This document shows, piece by piece, positions 33,515 through 42,046 of a DNA stretch of 64,000 nt (the stretch's first letter is position 1; the number at the start of each line of letters is the position of its first letter). The stretch covers positions 7,555,001-7,619,000 of the forward strand of contig NZ_CP108518.1 in assembly GCF_035989885.1 (NCBI RefSeq), given 5' to 3'. Under the pieces are notes generated by a model. It was not told the origin of the DNA. It was given only the letters and a program-made list of their open reading frames with translations, and made no database searches. This stretch comes from Streptomyces sp. NBC_01232 (GTDB lineage Bacteria; Actinomycetota; Actinomycetes; Streptomycetales; Streptomycetaceae). Position numbers and translations under genes: made by a program.

Positions 33515-34648
33515 ATGCACATGCCCGTCACGATCATCGGCGCCGGACTCGGCGGACTCACTCTGGCCCGCGTCCTGCACGTCCACGGAATCCCGGCCAC
33601 GGTCTACGAGGCGGAGTCCTCCCCGGCCATGCGCACGCAGGGAGGCCTGCTCGACATCCACGACTACGACGGACAGCTCGCCCTCGAGGAAGCCGGCCTG
33701 ATGGACGACTTCCACGCCATCGTCCTGGAGGGCCGCCAGGCAATGCGGGTACTCGACCACGACGGGACCGTCCTGTTCGACAAGGCCGACGACGGCACGG
33801 GCAGCCGCCCCGAGGTGCACCGCGGCGAGTTACGGCAGATCCTGCTCGACTCGCTCCCGGCCGGCACGGTCCGGTGGGGGCACAAGGTCAGCAGCACCCG
33901 CACCGTCGGCCCGAGCCGCCACGAGGTGACGTTCACCGACGGCGGCACCGTCGTCACCGGCCTGCTGGTCGGCGCGGACGGCGCCTGGTCACGGGTACGG
34001 CCGCTGCTCTCCGAAGCCACACCTGAGTACGCCGGCACGTCGTTCGTCGAGACGTACCTGTTCCACGCCGACACCCGCCACCCGGCCGCCGCGAAAGCGG
34101 TCGGCGGCGGGATGCTGATCGTGCCCGCGCCGGGCAGGGAGATCTTCGCTCACCGGGAAAGCGAAGACACCCTGCACGCCTACATAGCCCTGAGCAGGCC
34201 GCAGGAGTGGTTCGCCGCCATCGACTTCACCGACGCCGCCGCGGCCACCTCGTCCATCGCCGCCGAGTTCGACGGCTGGGCACCGGAACTCACCGCGCTG
34301 ATCACCGACGGCGATACGGCGCCGGTCCTGCGCCCCCACTACGCTCTGCCCACCGGGCACCGGTGGGACCGGGTTCCAGGAGTCACCCTGCTCGGCGACG
34401 CCGCCCACCTCGCGCCCCCGAACGGCGAAGGCGCCAACCTGGCCATGTACGACGGCGCCGAACTCGGAAAGGCCCTCGCCGCGCACCCCGACGATGTCGA
34501 GGCCGCGCTCACCGAGTACGAGCAGGCCATGTTCCCCCGTAGCTCCGAGCCCGCCACCTTTGAAGGCGGAGAAGTCCCGGGGATCGACGCCGAGCACAAC
34601 ACCGCCCAGGGTCTGATCAACATGATCGCCGAGCAGGGCCGCCAATGA
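33515..34648 (+). CDS. FAD-dependent aromatic/TetX-like monooxygenase
   Basis: A 377-residue class A flavin monooxygenase. The FAD-binding GxGxxG motif is IIGAGLGGLTLARVLHVHGI; DG motif LVGADGAWSRVR (residues about 155-166); second FAD motif GVTLLGDAAHLAPPNGEGAN. GGLLDIHDYDGQLALEEAGL is characteristic of the TetX-like subgroup, which hydroxylates aromatic polyketides or antibiotics. The substrate is unknown. ATG 33515 has CAGGAG seven bases upstream. It is last in the cupin-DoxX-monooxygenase run probably governed by the LysR protein. Confidence 0.9.
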   Translation: MHMPVTIIGAGLGGLTLARVLHVHGIPATVYEAESSPAMRTQGGLLDIHDYDGQLALEEAGLMDDFHAIVLEGRQAMRVLDHDGTVLFDKADDGTGSRPEVHRGELRQILLDSLPAGTVRWGHKVSSTRTVGPSRHEVTFTDGGTVVTGLLVGADGAWSRVRPLLSEATPEYAGTSFVETYLFHADTRHPAAAKAVGGGMLIVPAPGREIFAHRESEDTLHAYIALSRPQEWFAAIDFTDAAAATSSIAAEFDGWAPELTALITDGDTAPVLRPHYALPTGHRWDRVPGVTLLGDAAHLAPPNGEGANLAMYDGAELGKALAAHPDDVEAALTEYEQAMFPRSSEPATFEGGEVPGIDAEHNTAQGLINMIAEQGRQ

Positions 34649-34749
34649 GCCGCTGAGGCACCGCAGTCGTGCTCGCTTCGCTGATCGCGCTCACGCCCGC
34701 TCGCGGAGGTGGTTGCTGAAGTCGCTCGGCGCCGCTCCGGCCGTCACGA

Positions 34750-34962
34750 TCACGAGAGGACTTGCGCGAGTACCCCGGTCAGGGTGGCTGCGAGAGTGAA
34801 CGTCACGGCGAACGCGGAGGCGGCCCGGGCGAGAGCGGCGGGGTACGTGGCGCCGTCCAAGCGTGCGAGCTTGGCGGCGCCGGCGGCGGCCAGCAGCGCG
34901 AGCAGGAGAGCGACGACCAAGCCGAGGGCCAGGAGCATCAGATGCGTGGGCGAAGTGGTCAC
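34750..34962 (-). CDS. small two-helix membrane protein next to the NACHT gene
   Basis: A 70-residue protein with two hydrophobic helices (LMLLALGLVVALLLALLAAA and FAVTFTLAATLTGVLAQVL) joined by a short KLARLDGATYP loop. I do not recognise a named family. GTG 34962 follows GGAAGGGAAG. It is divergent from the NACHT NTPase gene, whose start is 128 bases away, so the two may share a promoter region. It could be an independent small membrane protein or a partner of the NTPase; nothing in the sequence decides this. Confidence 0.6.
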   Translation of the reverse strand: MTTSPTHLMLLALGLVVALLLALLAAAGAAKLARLDGATYPAALARAASAFAVTFTLAATLTGVLAQVLS

Positions 34963-35090
34963 GGGGTCTTCCCTTCCGAGATGGCGGATGAGGGGAACAA
35001 CATGACCGAAGCGCCGTACGGCGGCGTTCTGGGTGAACCAAGATGAACGCATCCGAACAAGGACAGCGCCGTCCGTGAAGGAGCCGCCGG

Positions 35091-37832
35091 GTGGGGGAGA
35101 GCGAAGGCCTGCCGGATGCCCTGGCCGAGTTGAAGGCACAGCTGAGGCTCTTGCATCTGGAGAGCAGACGTGGGCTGTCGATGGCCGGGCTGGCGCGTGA
35201 GGCGAGGCGGGGGCGCACCACCGTCAGCCAGGCCCTGCACGGGCCGACCGTGCCCAGCGAAGCCACCGTGGTGGCGCTCGCGCGGGCGCTCGGGACCGAT
35301 GCGAAGCCGCTGCTGACGTTGCTGGAGCAGGCAAGGCGGCAGCGTCCTGCGCCGGACACGGCGGCGCACGGACCGAGCGGCAGGCGGAAAGCGGCCGCAC
35401 AGGCCGAGGACCGGCGCCCGCAGCATGCGGAGCAGCGGCCCGGGCAACTGGACACGTACTTGAGAACGGTTGAGCCCACACTCGATGCCCAGCCCTATCC
35501 CGGCGTCATCGACGACGGCGTGCCGGCCCTCAGCGCGGTGTACCTGCGCCAGCAGATCCGCTGCCTGGACGAGAAGCCGGACCGGAACAACGCGGACGGC
35601 CCGCCACTGGTGTCCAGCGCCGCTACCGTCCCGGCGGACCAGATCCTGACCGGCGCACGCACCTGTGTCGTCATGGCAGGTCCCGGCGCAGGCAAGTCCA
35701 GCCTCCTGCGCACCTGGCTCGCCGAAGGTGTCGGGCGCCGCCTGGGCGGAGAAGAACCTGCCGCGCCCGTACCGGTGCTCGTCCCGGCACAGGCCCTGAT
35801 CGCGAGCGGGAAGGCCCTGCGCGGCGGTAGCCTGCCGGAAGCCCTGACCCGGGCGGTGTCCCGCGAGTACGAGCTCGAGATCCCAGGGCTCTTCGCCTCG
35901 CCGCCCCAGCACGGTGTCCCCTGGCTGGTACTGGTCGACGGACTCGACGAGATACCCCGCGCCGAAACCCGCCAGAACCTGCTGCGCCACCTCGCCGTGC
36001 ACGCCAACGGACCCGACGCGGATCTTTACCGGCTCGTCGTCGCCACCCGTCCGCTGCCACAGGGCGAACTGGACCGGCTCGGCTCCCACGTTCCGCGATT
36101 CGATCTGCTGCCGTTCCGACGCGAAGAACTGTCGCGGGTCGCTCACAGCTGGTTCACGGCCCTGGCCGTCCCCGATCCCGTCGGACTCACGAAGCTCTTC
36201 ATCACCGAGCTGTCGGCCATGGAACAGCTGACCGAGCTGGCCCGCACCCCCCTCATCGCCGGGCTGCTGTGCCAGCTCTACGCCCATCACCGGAGAATGC
36301 CCCGCGCCCGGGGCGGGATCTACGACGAGTACGCCGCACTGCTGCTCCTGCAGCACGAACGACGAGCGCAGGACGCGCCCGAGATCCCGGGCATCGGAGA
36401 ACTCGCCCTCGACATCGCAGGACACATCGCGGCCCGCCGTCTGGCTCCCCAGAACGAACAGAACGAACAGAACGAACAGGACGCCGGCCCGACCCTGACC
36501 GGCCTACTGCGCTCCTGGCCCGGCGCATCGCCGGCAGGCATGACACCCAAGGAGACCGTGCTCCGCACCGGCATGCTCACCCAGCGCGCCGGAGAGCTCG
36601 AGTTCGTCCATCAGACCCTCCTCGAATACTGCGCCGCGCGCCACGCCACCCGGACGCCGCAGGCGCGCGCCGAGGCGACCGCCCGTCTCTTCGATGACAA
36701 GTGGGCTCGGCACTGGCCCTGGAAACCGGTTCCGGACGTCACCCTCCTCGGCACCGGCCAACGGTTCTGGACTCCGCCGGGTGAGAAGGAAACGTCCTAC
36801 ACCGGCTTCCTGCTGGACCGGCTGCTGGCCGACCCGGACGGTGCCGCCCAAGTGCAGAAGAAGCTGCTGCGGCTCGCCGGCAGGCGCAACCTGGACGGCT
36901 GCCGCTTCCTGGCCGAGCAGAAACGGCTGGGAACCGGTCTGCCGGAGCCCGTCGTCCGAGCCGCCGCGACGTCACTCACCTTCCTCGCCCGGATCACCGA
37001 CGACGACAGACGCCGTGCGGACCTCAGGGCGAATCCTGACCGCCTGCACCCGGAAACAGACCCTGGGCTGGCGGAGGTGTTTCTTTCCCAGGCCCAGAGG
37101 AACCACCGGGTGAGCGCGGCAGAGGCCCTTGCTTGGCTCGGCGGCGAACATGCGGCGGACATTCTGGCCGAACTCGCCGAGGTCCCGTACCTGGCCACCG
37201 GCCCGTGGAGAGTGCAGGCCGCCGACAGGCTGGCGGGCGCCGGCGACCCACGCGGTCTGCTGCTGTTGCACCGCCTGGCCACTGACACCCGGCTCCGTGA
37301 CGATGCGCGGGTCGATGCCGCCGGCTTCCTGGTGGAGCACGGAGATGAGCACGGCGTGGAGCTGCTCCACAACCTGGCCCGTGATGTGAAGCTGCTGCCG
37401 CAGGACCGTGCCCTGGCCGTCTCGGTGCTGGCCGCGATCGGCGACCAACCGAGTGCGGACACGCTCGCCGCCCTGGCCGACAGCGCGAGCACATCGCCCG
37501 ACGTCCGTATGCGCGCGGCCACGATGCTTGCCGTCGTCGACGATGAACGCGGCCCCGACCTGCTCGCGCGCCTGGCCGAGGACATCGATCTGCCCATCGG
37601 GACACGCCTGTGTTCGGCCCTGGGGCTGGCACAGTTCGAACCATCACGCGGCGCGGACACGCTGGCCTCCCTCGCCCACGACAGGACCCTCAAGAGCGCC
37701 TGGCGCCTGGCAGCCGTCCGGGAACTCGCCGGCCGCGACCCCGAACGCGCCGCCGCTGTCGTCGCGGTCCTGGCCCACGATCCCACGGTCGGACGCCGCC
37801 ACCGCCGAAAAGCCGCACGGCTCCTGCGCTGA
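35091..37832 (+). CDS. HTH-NACHT-HEAT STAND-family NTPase
   Basis: A 913-residue cytoplasmic protein. The N-terminus (about 15-85) is an XRE-type HTH (GLSMAGLAREARRGRTTVSQ and VVALARALG). The NACHT ATPase (about 190-420) has Walker A VVMAGPGAGKSSLLR, Walker B WLVLVDGLDEIPRAE and a VATRPLPQG sensor-like motif, then RTPLIAGLLCQLYAHHR. The C-terminal third (about 665-910) is a series of roughly 30-35-residue helical repeats (HEAT-like), e.g. AADRLAGAGDPRGLLLLHRL and RAATMLAVVDDERGPDLLAR. STAND NTPases use ATP-driven assembly to sense a ligand via the repeats and trigger an N-terminal effector, often in phage defence. GTG 35091 has GAAGGAG seven bases upstream. An NEQNEQNEQ tract near residues 455-465 comes from a 9-base tandem repeat. 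Confidence 0.85.
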   Translation: MGESEGLPDALAELKAQLRLLHLESRRGLSMAGLAREARRGRTTVSQALHGPTVPSEATVVALARALGTDAKPLLTLLEQARRQRPAPDTAAHGPSGRRKAAAQAEDRRPQHAEQRPGQLDTYLRTVEPTLDAQPYPGVIDDGVPALSAVYLRQQIRCLDEKPDRNNADGPPLVSSAATVPADQILTGARTCVVMAGPGAGKSSLLRTWLAEGVGRRLGGEEPAAPVPVLVPAQALIASGKALRGGSLPEALTRAVSREYELEIPGLFASPPQHGVPWLVLVDGLDEIPRAETRQNLLRHLAVHANGPDADLYRLVVATRPLPQGELDRLGSHVPRFDLLPFRREELSRVAHSWFTALAVPDPVGLTKLFITELSAMEQLTELARTPLIAGLLCQLYAHHRRMPRARGGIYDEYAALLLLQHERRAQDAPEIPGIGELALDIAGHIAARRLAPQNEQNEQNEQDAGPTLTGLLRSWPGASPAGMTPKETVLRTGMLTQRAGELEFVHQTLLEYCAARHATRTPQARAEATARLFDDKWARHWPWKPVPDVTLLGTGQRFWTPPGEKETSYTGFLLDRLLADPDGAAQVQKKLLRLAGRRNLDGCRFLAEQKRLGTGLPEPVVRAAATSLTFLARITDDDRRRADLRANPDRLHPETDPGLAEVFLSQAQRNHRVSAAEALAWLGGEHAADILAELAEVPYLATGPWRVQAADRLAGAGDPRGLLLLHRLATDTRLRDDARVDAAGFLVEHGDEHGVELLHNLARDVKLLPQDRALAVSVLAAIGDQPSADTLAALADSASTSPDVRMRAATMLAVVDDERGPDLLARLAEDIDLPIGTRLCSALGLAQFEPSRGADTLASLAHDRTLKSAWRLAAVRELAGRDPERAAAVVAVLAHDPTVGRRHRRKAARLLR

Positions 37833-38234
37833 GGCGAGGGACGTGCCGGCCGCGCGCAGGGTCCGGCCGGTGCCCGGTGGGCCCACCCGGGTCATGGACC
37901 TGTTGCGAGTGCCCCGGCCGCCCTCGCCGTAGGCCTACGCGTCCCGGGCGGTGATCCCGCAGCCCGCCGACCAGGGTGCCAACCGCAAGCGACTCGGCCG
38001 GCTCGGCGGCGGGCCTTCGGCCGCGAGGCCTGCCGGCAGCGCAACGCGGGGTCGAACGGTGCACCAACAGGCTCAAGCAATTGGGCGGCCTGGCCACGCG
38101 CTACGACAAGACCGCGACCATCTCCCTGGTCGCCATTTGATCTGGTCGCCATTTGATCCGGTCGGCGAGGTGATCCGGAGGAAGCGGCCCAGGTCCGTCG
38201 CGGGAAAAGGGAGTGGCCGTGCCCGGCCGGACGC
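37833..38234 (+). mobile_element. IS5-family transposase C-terminal remnant and short direct repeat
   Basis: Around 38045-38140 the plus strand reads ERCTNRLKQLGGLATRYDKT then ATISLVAI and stop, the conserved C-terminus of IS5-family transposases. Upstream GGRPP-like arginine residues appear in other frames (37970-38040), so the rest is degraded. A 16-base unit CTGGTCGCCATTTGAT is duplicated in tandem at about 38127-38157 at the end. No other gene is present between the NACHT and OsmC genes. Confidence 0.6.
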
Positions 38235-38702
38235 TCAGCCCACCGTCACGGTCGGTTCGTGCCGGACGGGGAAGTTCACCGAGTTGGCGATGAAGCAGGC
38301 CCGGTGGGCCTCCTCGTGCAGTGCGAGCGCCGCGACCACCATCGACTCCTCGCTGACGGTGATCCGAGGGTGCACCACGGCCTCCGTGAACTGCCCGCCG
38401 TCCCCGGCGGTGGCCATCGTTGCGGTCGCCTCGTCGACGTACGAAGTGACCACCACGCCGTTGACCGTGCAGAAGTGCAGGTAGGAGAGCATGTGGCACT
38501 GGGACAGCGCGGCGAGCAGCAGTTGTTCGGGGTTCCAGCGCGAGGCATCGCCGTGGAAGGTCGGGTCGGAGCTGCCCAGGATCGCCGGCAGTTCTCCGGC
38601 GGCCACTTCGTGTGCCCGTGAGAAGGCGCGGTAGTGGCTGGTGCCGGTGCCGAGGTTGCCGGTCCAGGTGACGCGGGTGGCGTAGGAGTGCAGTCGGGCC
38701 AT
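38235..38702 (-). CDS. OsmC/Ohr-family protein
   Basis: A 155-residue protein with the OsmC fold: SRAHEVAAGELPAILGSSDP, NPEQLLLAALSQCHMLSYLH (catalytic cysteine in SQC), and VVVTSYVDEATATMATAGDG. The second active-site cysteine is seen in AHRACFIANSVNFPV. OsmC/Ohr proteins reduce organic hydroperoxides with a pair of cysteines. ATG 38702 follows GGAG. It is transcribed alone toward the IS5 remnant. Confidence 0.85.
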   Translation of the reverse strand: MARLHSYATRVTWTGNLGTGTSHYRAFSRAHEVAAGELPAILGSSDPTFHGDASRWNPEQLLLAALSQCHMLSYLHFCTVNGVVVTSYVDEATATMATAGDGGQFTEAVVHPRITVSEESMVVAALALHEEAHRACFIANSVNFPVRHEPTVTVG

Positions 38703-39382
38703 AGCGGCTGCTCCGTCTCTAGATACGGGAGTGGGCGGCGGCGCAGCAGAGTGTCCGGGGTGCGGTGCGGTGCGGTGCGGGTGCAGGGGCGGCGGCTGCG
38801 CCGAGCGGCGCGCGTTGCCGGGCGCCGACCTGGATCGTACGGCCGCCCTGGGGAGCGCCGTCACACCTGGGCGGCCAGCCGCCGGAAGGACTGAACCCAT
38901 GGCCTCCGGGGCCCTTTGGGATGACCGGTCCGGGGAGCGGGATCGCAGCGATCAGCGCGACGACCTCTGCAGGGCGGGTGGCCTCCGGAGCGCGGCCGTG
39001 AGGATGAGCTCACGGTCCGGGTCAGCCCCCGGGCCTTCGATGCGCGGGGACGCGCCGGGTGCGTGTGCCATCCGTCCAGCGTAGAAGGGCGGGCAGGCGC
39101 GGGGCCGCAGTGTCCGGGATGTGGCCTTGAGCGGGACCGCCCCCGGACCTGGCCCTGACGGTCGCCCGTACCTCCATCGCGCCCGTCGGCCGTCCGTGAG
39201 CCGGCCTCCGGACGGATGGCGGCCGGTACGGATCTTCCGCTGCGCCCGAGCCTGCCTCGCGCCCGCCCGTAACTGGCCACGGCCGGGCCGGACCCGATCC
39301 ACGGCCCATAGAGTTAGATAAGGCAAACCTAAATTCGAATCGCGGGCATAGTCGTCCGGGACAGCAGTGGGGCGGTACCGGG
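38703..39382. other. intergenic region containing an iron-box-like site
   Basis: About 680 bases between divergent OsmC and BlaI-type genes. A short minus-strand open frame from ATG 39071 (MAHAPGASPRIEGPGADPDR) lacks other support and was not called. The notable element is the iron-box-like 19-mer at 39314-39332. Confidence 0.4.
39314..39332. promoter_or_regulatory. candidate DmdR/IdeR iron box upstream of the BlaI-type gene
   Basis: TTAGATAAGGCAAACCTAA matches the 19-base DtxR-family consensus TWAGGTTAGSCTAACCTWA at 16 of 19 positions by eye. In an otherwise GC-rich region this AT-rich motif stands out. It lies 51 bases upstream of the start of the BlaI-type gene. Iron-loaded DmdR would repress transcription here. 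Confidence 0.6.
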
Positions 39383-39763
39383 ATGGTGAGGAATGGACGG
39401 GACGCGCGGCGTCCGCATGGTGAGCTCGTCGCGGACGTGCTGGCGATCTTATGGGCGGCAGAGGAGCCTTTGACGCCGCACCAGATCAATGCCGCGCTCG
39501 AACGAGACCTGGCCAGGACGACGGTCACCACGATCCTGACACGTCTGCACGAGAAGGGGACGCTCGTTCGCACCCGCGCGGGGCGGGGCTTCGCCTACGC
39601 AGCGGCGGATGATGCCGCCGGGCTGGCAGCCGGGCGCATGCGGCAGGAGCTGGAACGGGAGCCGCAGCGTGACCTGGTGCTGAAGCGGTTCGTGTCTTCG
39701 TTGTCCGGGGACGACGAGGAGGCATTGCGGCGCCTGCTCCTGGAGCGCGAGCAGGGCGATTGA
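39383..39763 (+). CDS. BlaI/MecI/CopY-family transcriptional regulator
   Basis: A 126-residue repressor. The N-terminal winged helix is typical (ELVADVLAILWAAEEPLTPH, QINAALERDLARTTVTTILT, RLHEKGTLVRTRAGRGFAYA), followed by a dimerisation helix (LVLKRFVSSLSGDDEEALRR). Family members are cleaved or released in response to beta-lactams, copper or other signals. The usual M56 peptidase partner is absent: the region after it has no intact gene. ATG 39383 gives a full-length protein. Upstream iron box suggests iron control, which is unusual for the family. Confidence 0.85.
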   Translation: MVRNGRDARRPHGELVADVLAILWAAEEPLTPHQINAALERDLARTTVTTILTRLHEKGTLVRTRAGRGFAYAAADDAAGLAAGRMRQELEREPQRDLVLKRFVSSLSGDDEEALRRLLLEREQGD

Positions 39764-40297
39764 CCCTGTCCTGGTTGTGGCCCTGGCCATGCTGACGCGG
39801 GTGCATCCATGGGCGCGGCCGCAGCCACGCGCCGGTCGCTGCTGCCGCCGGAGCAGTGCTGACAGGCCGGACAGCACCGGTGGTTCGCCGCTGGTACGGG
39901 CACCGTTCGCTGCTCGCGCGCCCGGTCCGTCGCAGGCGAACGCGCCGTCCGGCGAGACCTGTTGGTCCGGGCCTCGCAGGGCTCGCGACGGTGGTGGCCG
40001 CATCGGTCGTACTGGGACTGGCCTGGCGTACGGGCTGTACGAGTAGGCGGAAGGCTCGCGGCTCAAGCCCTGCGACGCCGCTGAGACCGTGAGCGTCGAC
40101 TGCGATGTAGACCAGCCGCCTTGGGCGTGAGTATGGTTAGCCTAGGTTTATTCCACATCCTGCCATCCCCGGAGTGCCGTCTGAGTCCGGGGACATGTGC
40201 CCCCGTGACCGGCGTATTGCTGCGGGCTGCGGGAACGACTGACCGCGGCGGGCCGGTTCGGGGGTGACGTCCCCCTCCCCAGTGAGTTGGAGGCGAC
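39764..40297. other. intergenic region with a second iron-box-like site; no intact gene
   Basis: About 530 bases. Open frames such as 39856-40092 (VGPGLAGLATVVAASVVLGL followed by basic residues) contain one hydrophobic helix but no family likeness; a decayed small membrane protein is possible. The site at 40132-40150 is the recognisable element. Confidence 0.4.
40132..40150. promoter_or_regulatory. second candidate DtxR-type iron box
   Basis: TATGGTTAGCCTAGGTTTA fits the consensus TWAGGTTAGSCTAACCTWA at 15 of 19 positions; the left half GGTTAGCCTA is perfect. It lies about 150 bases upstream of the MarR-type gene. Confidence 0.5.
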
Positions 40298-40771
40298 GTG
40301 TACGACAGGGGGAGCGGATCGTCGAATCCCTCCGAGCAGACCGTGGAACTCCTGGCGGCAGCCGGCAGGGCCGTGGAGACGCTGGTGGCCGAGCGTATCG
40401 GTGTGCGCGGGTCGAGCCCCCTCCACCAGTCGGTCCTCAAGGCGCTCGCCGATCTGGGGCCGCACGCCCACCTCGATCTCGCCACGCAGATAGAGGCGCC
40501 GCTGGATGATGTCGTGCGGGTGATCGATGAGCTCATGGAGCAGGGCCTGGTCCACGCGATGGTTGTCAACATCGGTGGCCGGCATGAGGTGGTGACGCTC
40601 ACGGAAGCCGGTACTGAGGCCCTGGCGGCCACAGTGGATGACGTGAAGAGCCTGCAGGACGCTCTGCTGGCCTCGATCACGAAGGGTGAGCGCGCACAGC
40701 TGCACTACCTGCTGCGGCGGGTGTACACGACTGCCACCCGTGCCGATGGGCTGCGCTCGGTTTCGCCCTGA
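40298..40771 (+). CDS. MarR-like winged-helix regulator
   Basis: A 157-residue protein with a winged-helix domain (VLKALADLGPHAHLDLATQI, EAPLDDVVRVIDELMEQGLV, then a wing HEVVTLTEAGTEAL) and a C-terminal dimerisation helix (AQLHYLLRRVYTTATRA). This fits MarR-type regulators. GTG 40298 has GGAGG five bases upstream. No divergent target is obvious; genes for DUF6153 and DUF305 follow on the same strand (67-base gap) and may be its targets. Confidence 0.8.
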   Translation: MYDRGSGSSNPSEQTVELLAAAGRAVETLVAERIGVRGSSPLHQSVLKALADLGPHAHLDLATQIEAPLDDVVRVIDELMEQGLVHAMVVNIGGRHEVVTLTEAGTEALAATVDDVKSLQDALLASITKGERAQLHYLLRRVYTTATRADGLRSVSP

Positions 40772-40838
40772 AGGCGCAGGCGGCCAGGGCGGAGACGACC
40801 GCGCCGGTGGCCGTGGCGAGCACCCGTACGATGAGCGC

Positions 40839-41243
40839 ATGACCTTCGCCGCGAAGCCGCTGGGACGACGCCCTGCCGGGCGGGGCTTCCTGCTGCTCGT
40901 CCTCGCGGTGCTGGCCGGTGTCCTGGGCATGCACGCCCTGGCCCCGAGCCCCCTGCCGACGGCGCACGCCGGTAGCGGGCACACCATGGTCATGGCTCAT
41001 ACGGAGGCCGACCCGGACGCGGCGGGCGACTGCTCGCACCCGGCCGGTGGATCGGATCATCTCGATCACGCGGACGGAACGTGCGCCGCCGCCGGGGTGA
41101 GCTCCTCCTACGCCCCGCCCGCGCTGAGCGCCGCGTTCGGTGGTGTTCCCGCTGCTGTTGTGCAGGCTGGGGCGGCGCCGGAGGCGCCGGTGAGTACGCG
41201 GGCGCCACCCGACCTTTCCGAGCTGCAACTCCTGCGGATATAG
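40839..41243 (+). CDS. DUF6153 membrane/secreted protein
   Basis: A 134-residue protein with a hydrophobic N-terminal segment (RGFLLLVLAVLAGVLGMHAL, residues about 15-34) and a histidine-rich middle (GSGHTMVMAHTEADPD, CSHPAGGSDHLDHADGTC). The H, M and C residues could bind a soft metal such as copper, an inference from composition. DUF6153 is a streptomycete family usually next to DUF305 lipoproteins, as here. ATG 40839 starts the positively charged N-terminus. The downstream DUF305 gene is in the same direction. Confidence 0.75.
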   Translation: MTFAAKPLGRRPAGRGFLLLVLAVLAGVLGMHALAPSPLPTAHAGSGHTMVMAHTEADPDAAGDCSHPAGGSDHLDHADGTCAAAGVSSSYAPPALSAAFGGVPAAVVQAGAAPEAPVSTRAPPDLSELQLLRI

Positions 41244-41364
41244 AGCGGCCCACACGGCATCTGCCGGTCCGGTGACCGGTGAGCGATGCCGTGCCCCGGC
41301 ACGCCCTGTTCCGTACGCGCGCACGTCCTGACCGTAGGACTGCGCATCAAGGAGTCGCACCCAC

Positions 41365-41991
41365 ATGAACCGCAACCGTTCCCTCGTCCGCCGCACCACC
41401 GCCGTCGGGGCCGTCGCAACGGCCGCCCTCGTGCTGGCCGCATGCGGCAGCAACGACAGCCCGGCCGGTCACGGAGGCCACGCTTCCGCCTCGCCGTCGG
41501 CTTCGGCCTCCGCCGCACAGGGGCAGCACAACGCGGCCGATGCCGCGTTCGCCAAGGGGATGATCCCTCACCACAGGCAGGCCGTTGAGATGGCCGACCT
41601 CGCCCCGACCCGTGCGGACTCCGCCGAGGTCAAGCAGCTCGCCGAGGAGATCAAGAAGGCCCAGGACCCGGAGATCAAGACGCTCTCCGGTTGGCTGGCT
41701 TCCTGGGGCGAGCAGGTGCCCGCCGAGGGTGCCATGGACCACTCCATGCACGGCGCGGGCGGCGGCATGATGACCGCCGAGGAGATGGAGAACCTGAAGA
41801 ATGCCTCGGGCAAGGCGTTCGACACCGCTTTCATGGAGCTGATGATCAAGCACCACGAGGGTGCGGTCGCCATGGCCAAGACGGAGCAGAAGGACGGCTC
41901 CTACCAGCCCGCCAAGGACATGGCCGACGCCATCGTCACCTCCCAGACCGCCGAGATCACCCGGATGAACGGGCTCCTCGGCAAGGTCTGA
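41365..41991 (+). CDS. DUF305 lipoprotein
   Basis: A 208-residue lipoprotein: signal peptide AVGAVATAALVLAACGSNDS with lipobox cysteine at about residue 27, then a His/Ser-rich linker and two ferritin-like DUF305 halves (FAKGMIPHHRQAVEMADLAP and FMELMIKHHEGAVAMAKTEQ) with the conserved M-I-x-HH motif. The histidine/methionine clusters (MDHSMHGAGGGMM) suggest copper or other metal binding, as often proposed for this family. It follows DUF6153, its common neighbour, and ends before a strong hairpin at 42007-42046. Confidence 0.9.
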   Translation: MNRNRSLVRRTTAVGAVATAALVLAACGSNDSPAGHGGHASASPSASASAAQGQHNAADAAFAKGMIPHHRQAVEMADLAPTRADSAEVKQLAEEIKKAQDPEIKTLSGWLASWGEQVPAEGAMDHSMHGAGGGMMTAEEMENLKNASGKAFDTAFMELMIKHHEGAVAMAKTEQKDGSYQPAKDMADAIVTSQTAEITRMNGLLGKV

Positions 41992-42006
41992 CTCTCACGA
42001 GCAAGA

Positions 42007-42046
42007 GGCGGGGCGGGCGGGCGTCGCACCCGGCGCCCGCCCCGCC
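42007..42046 (+). terminator. terminator after DUF305
   Basis: Perfect 13-base arms GGCGGGGCGGGCG (42007-42019) and CGCCCGCCCCGCC (42034-42046), 15 bases past the DUF305 stop. Confidence 0.7.

Noticed and set aside
39856..40092. M56-peptidase-like partner for the BlaI-type gene
   Set aside because: Only one hydrophobic helix is present; no HExxH motif or further helices, so it was not called.
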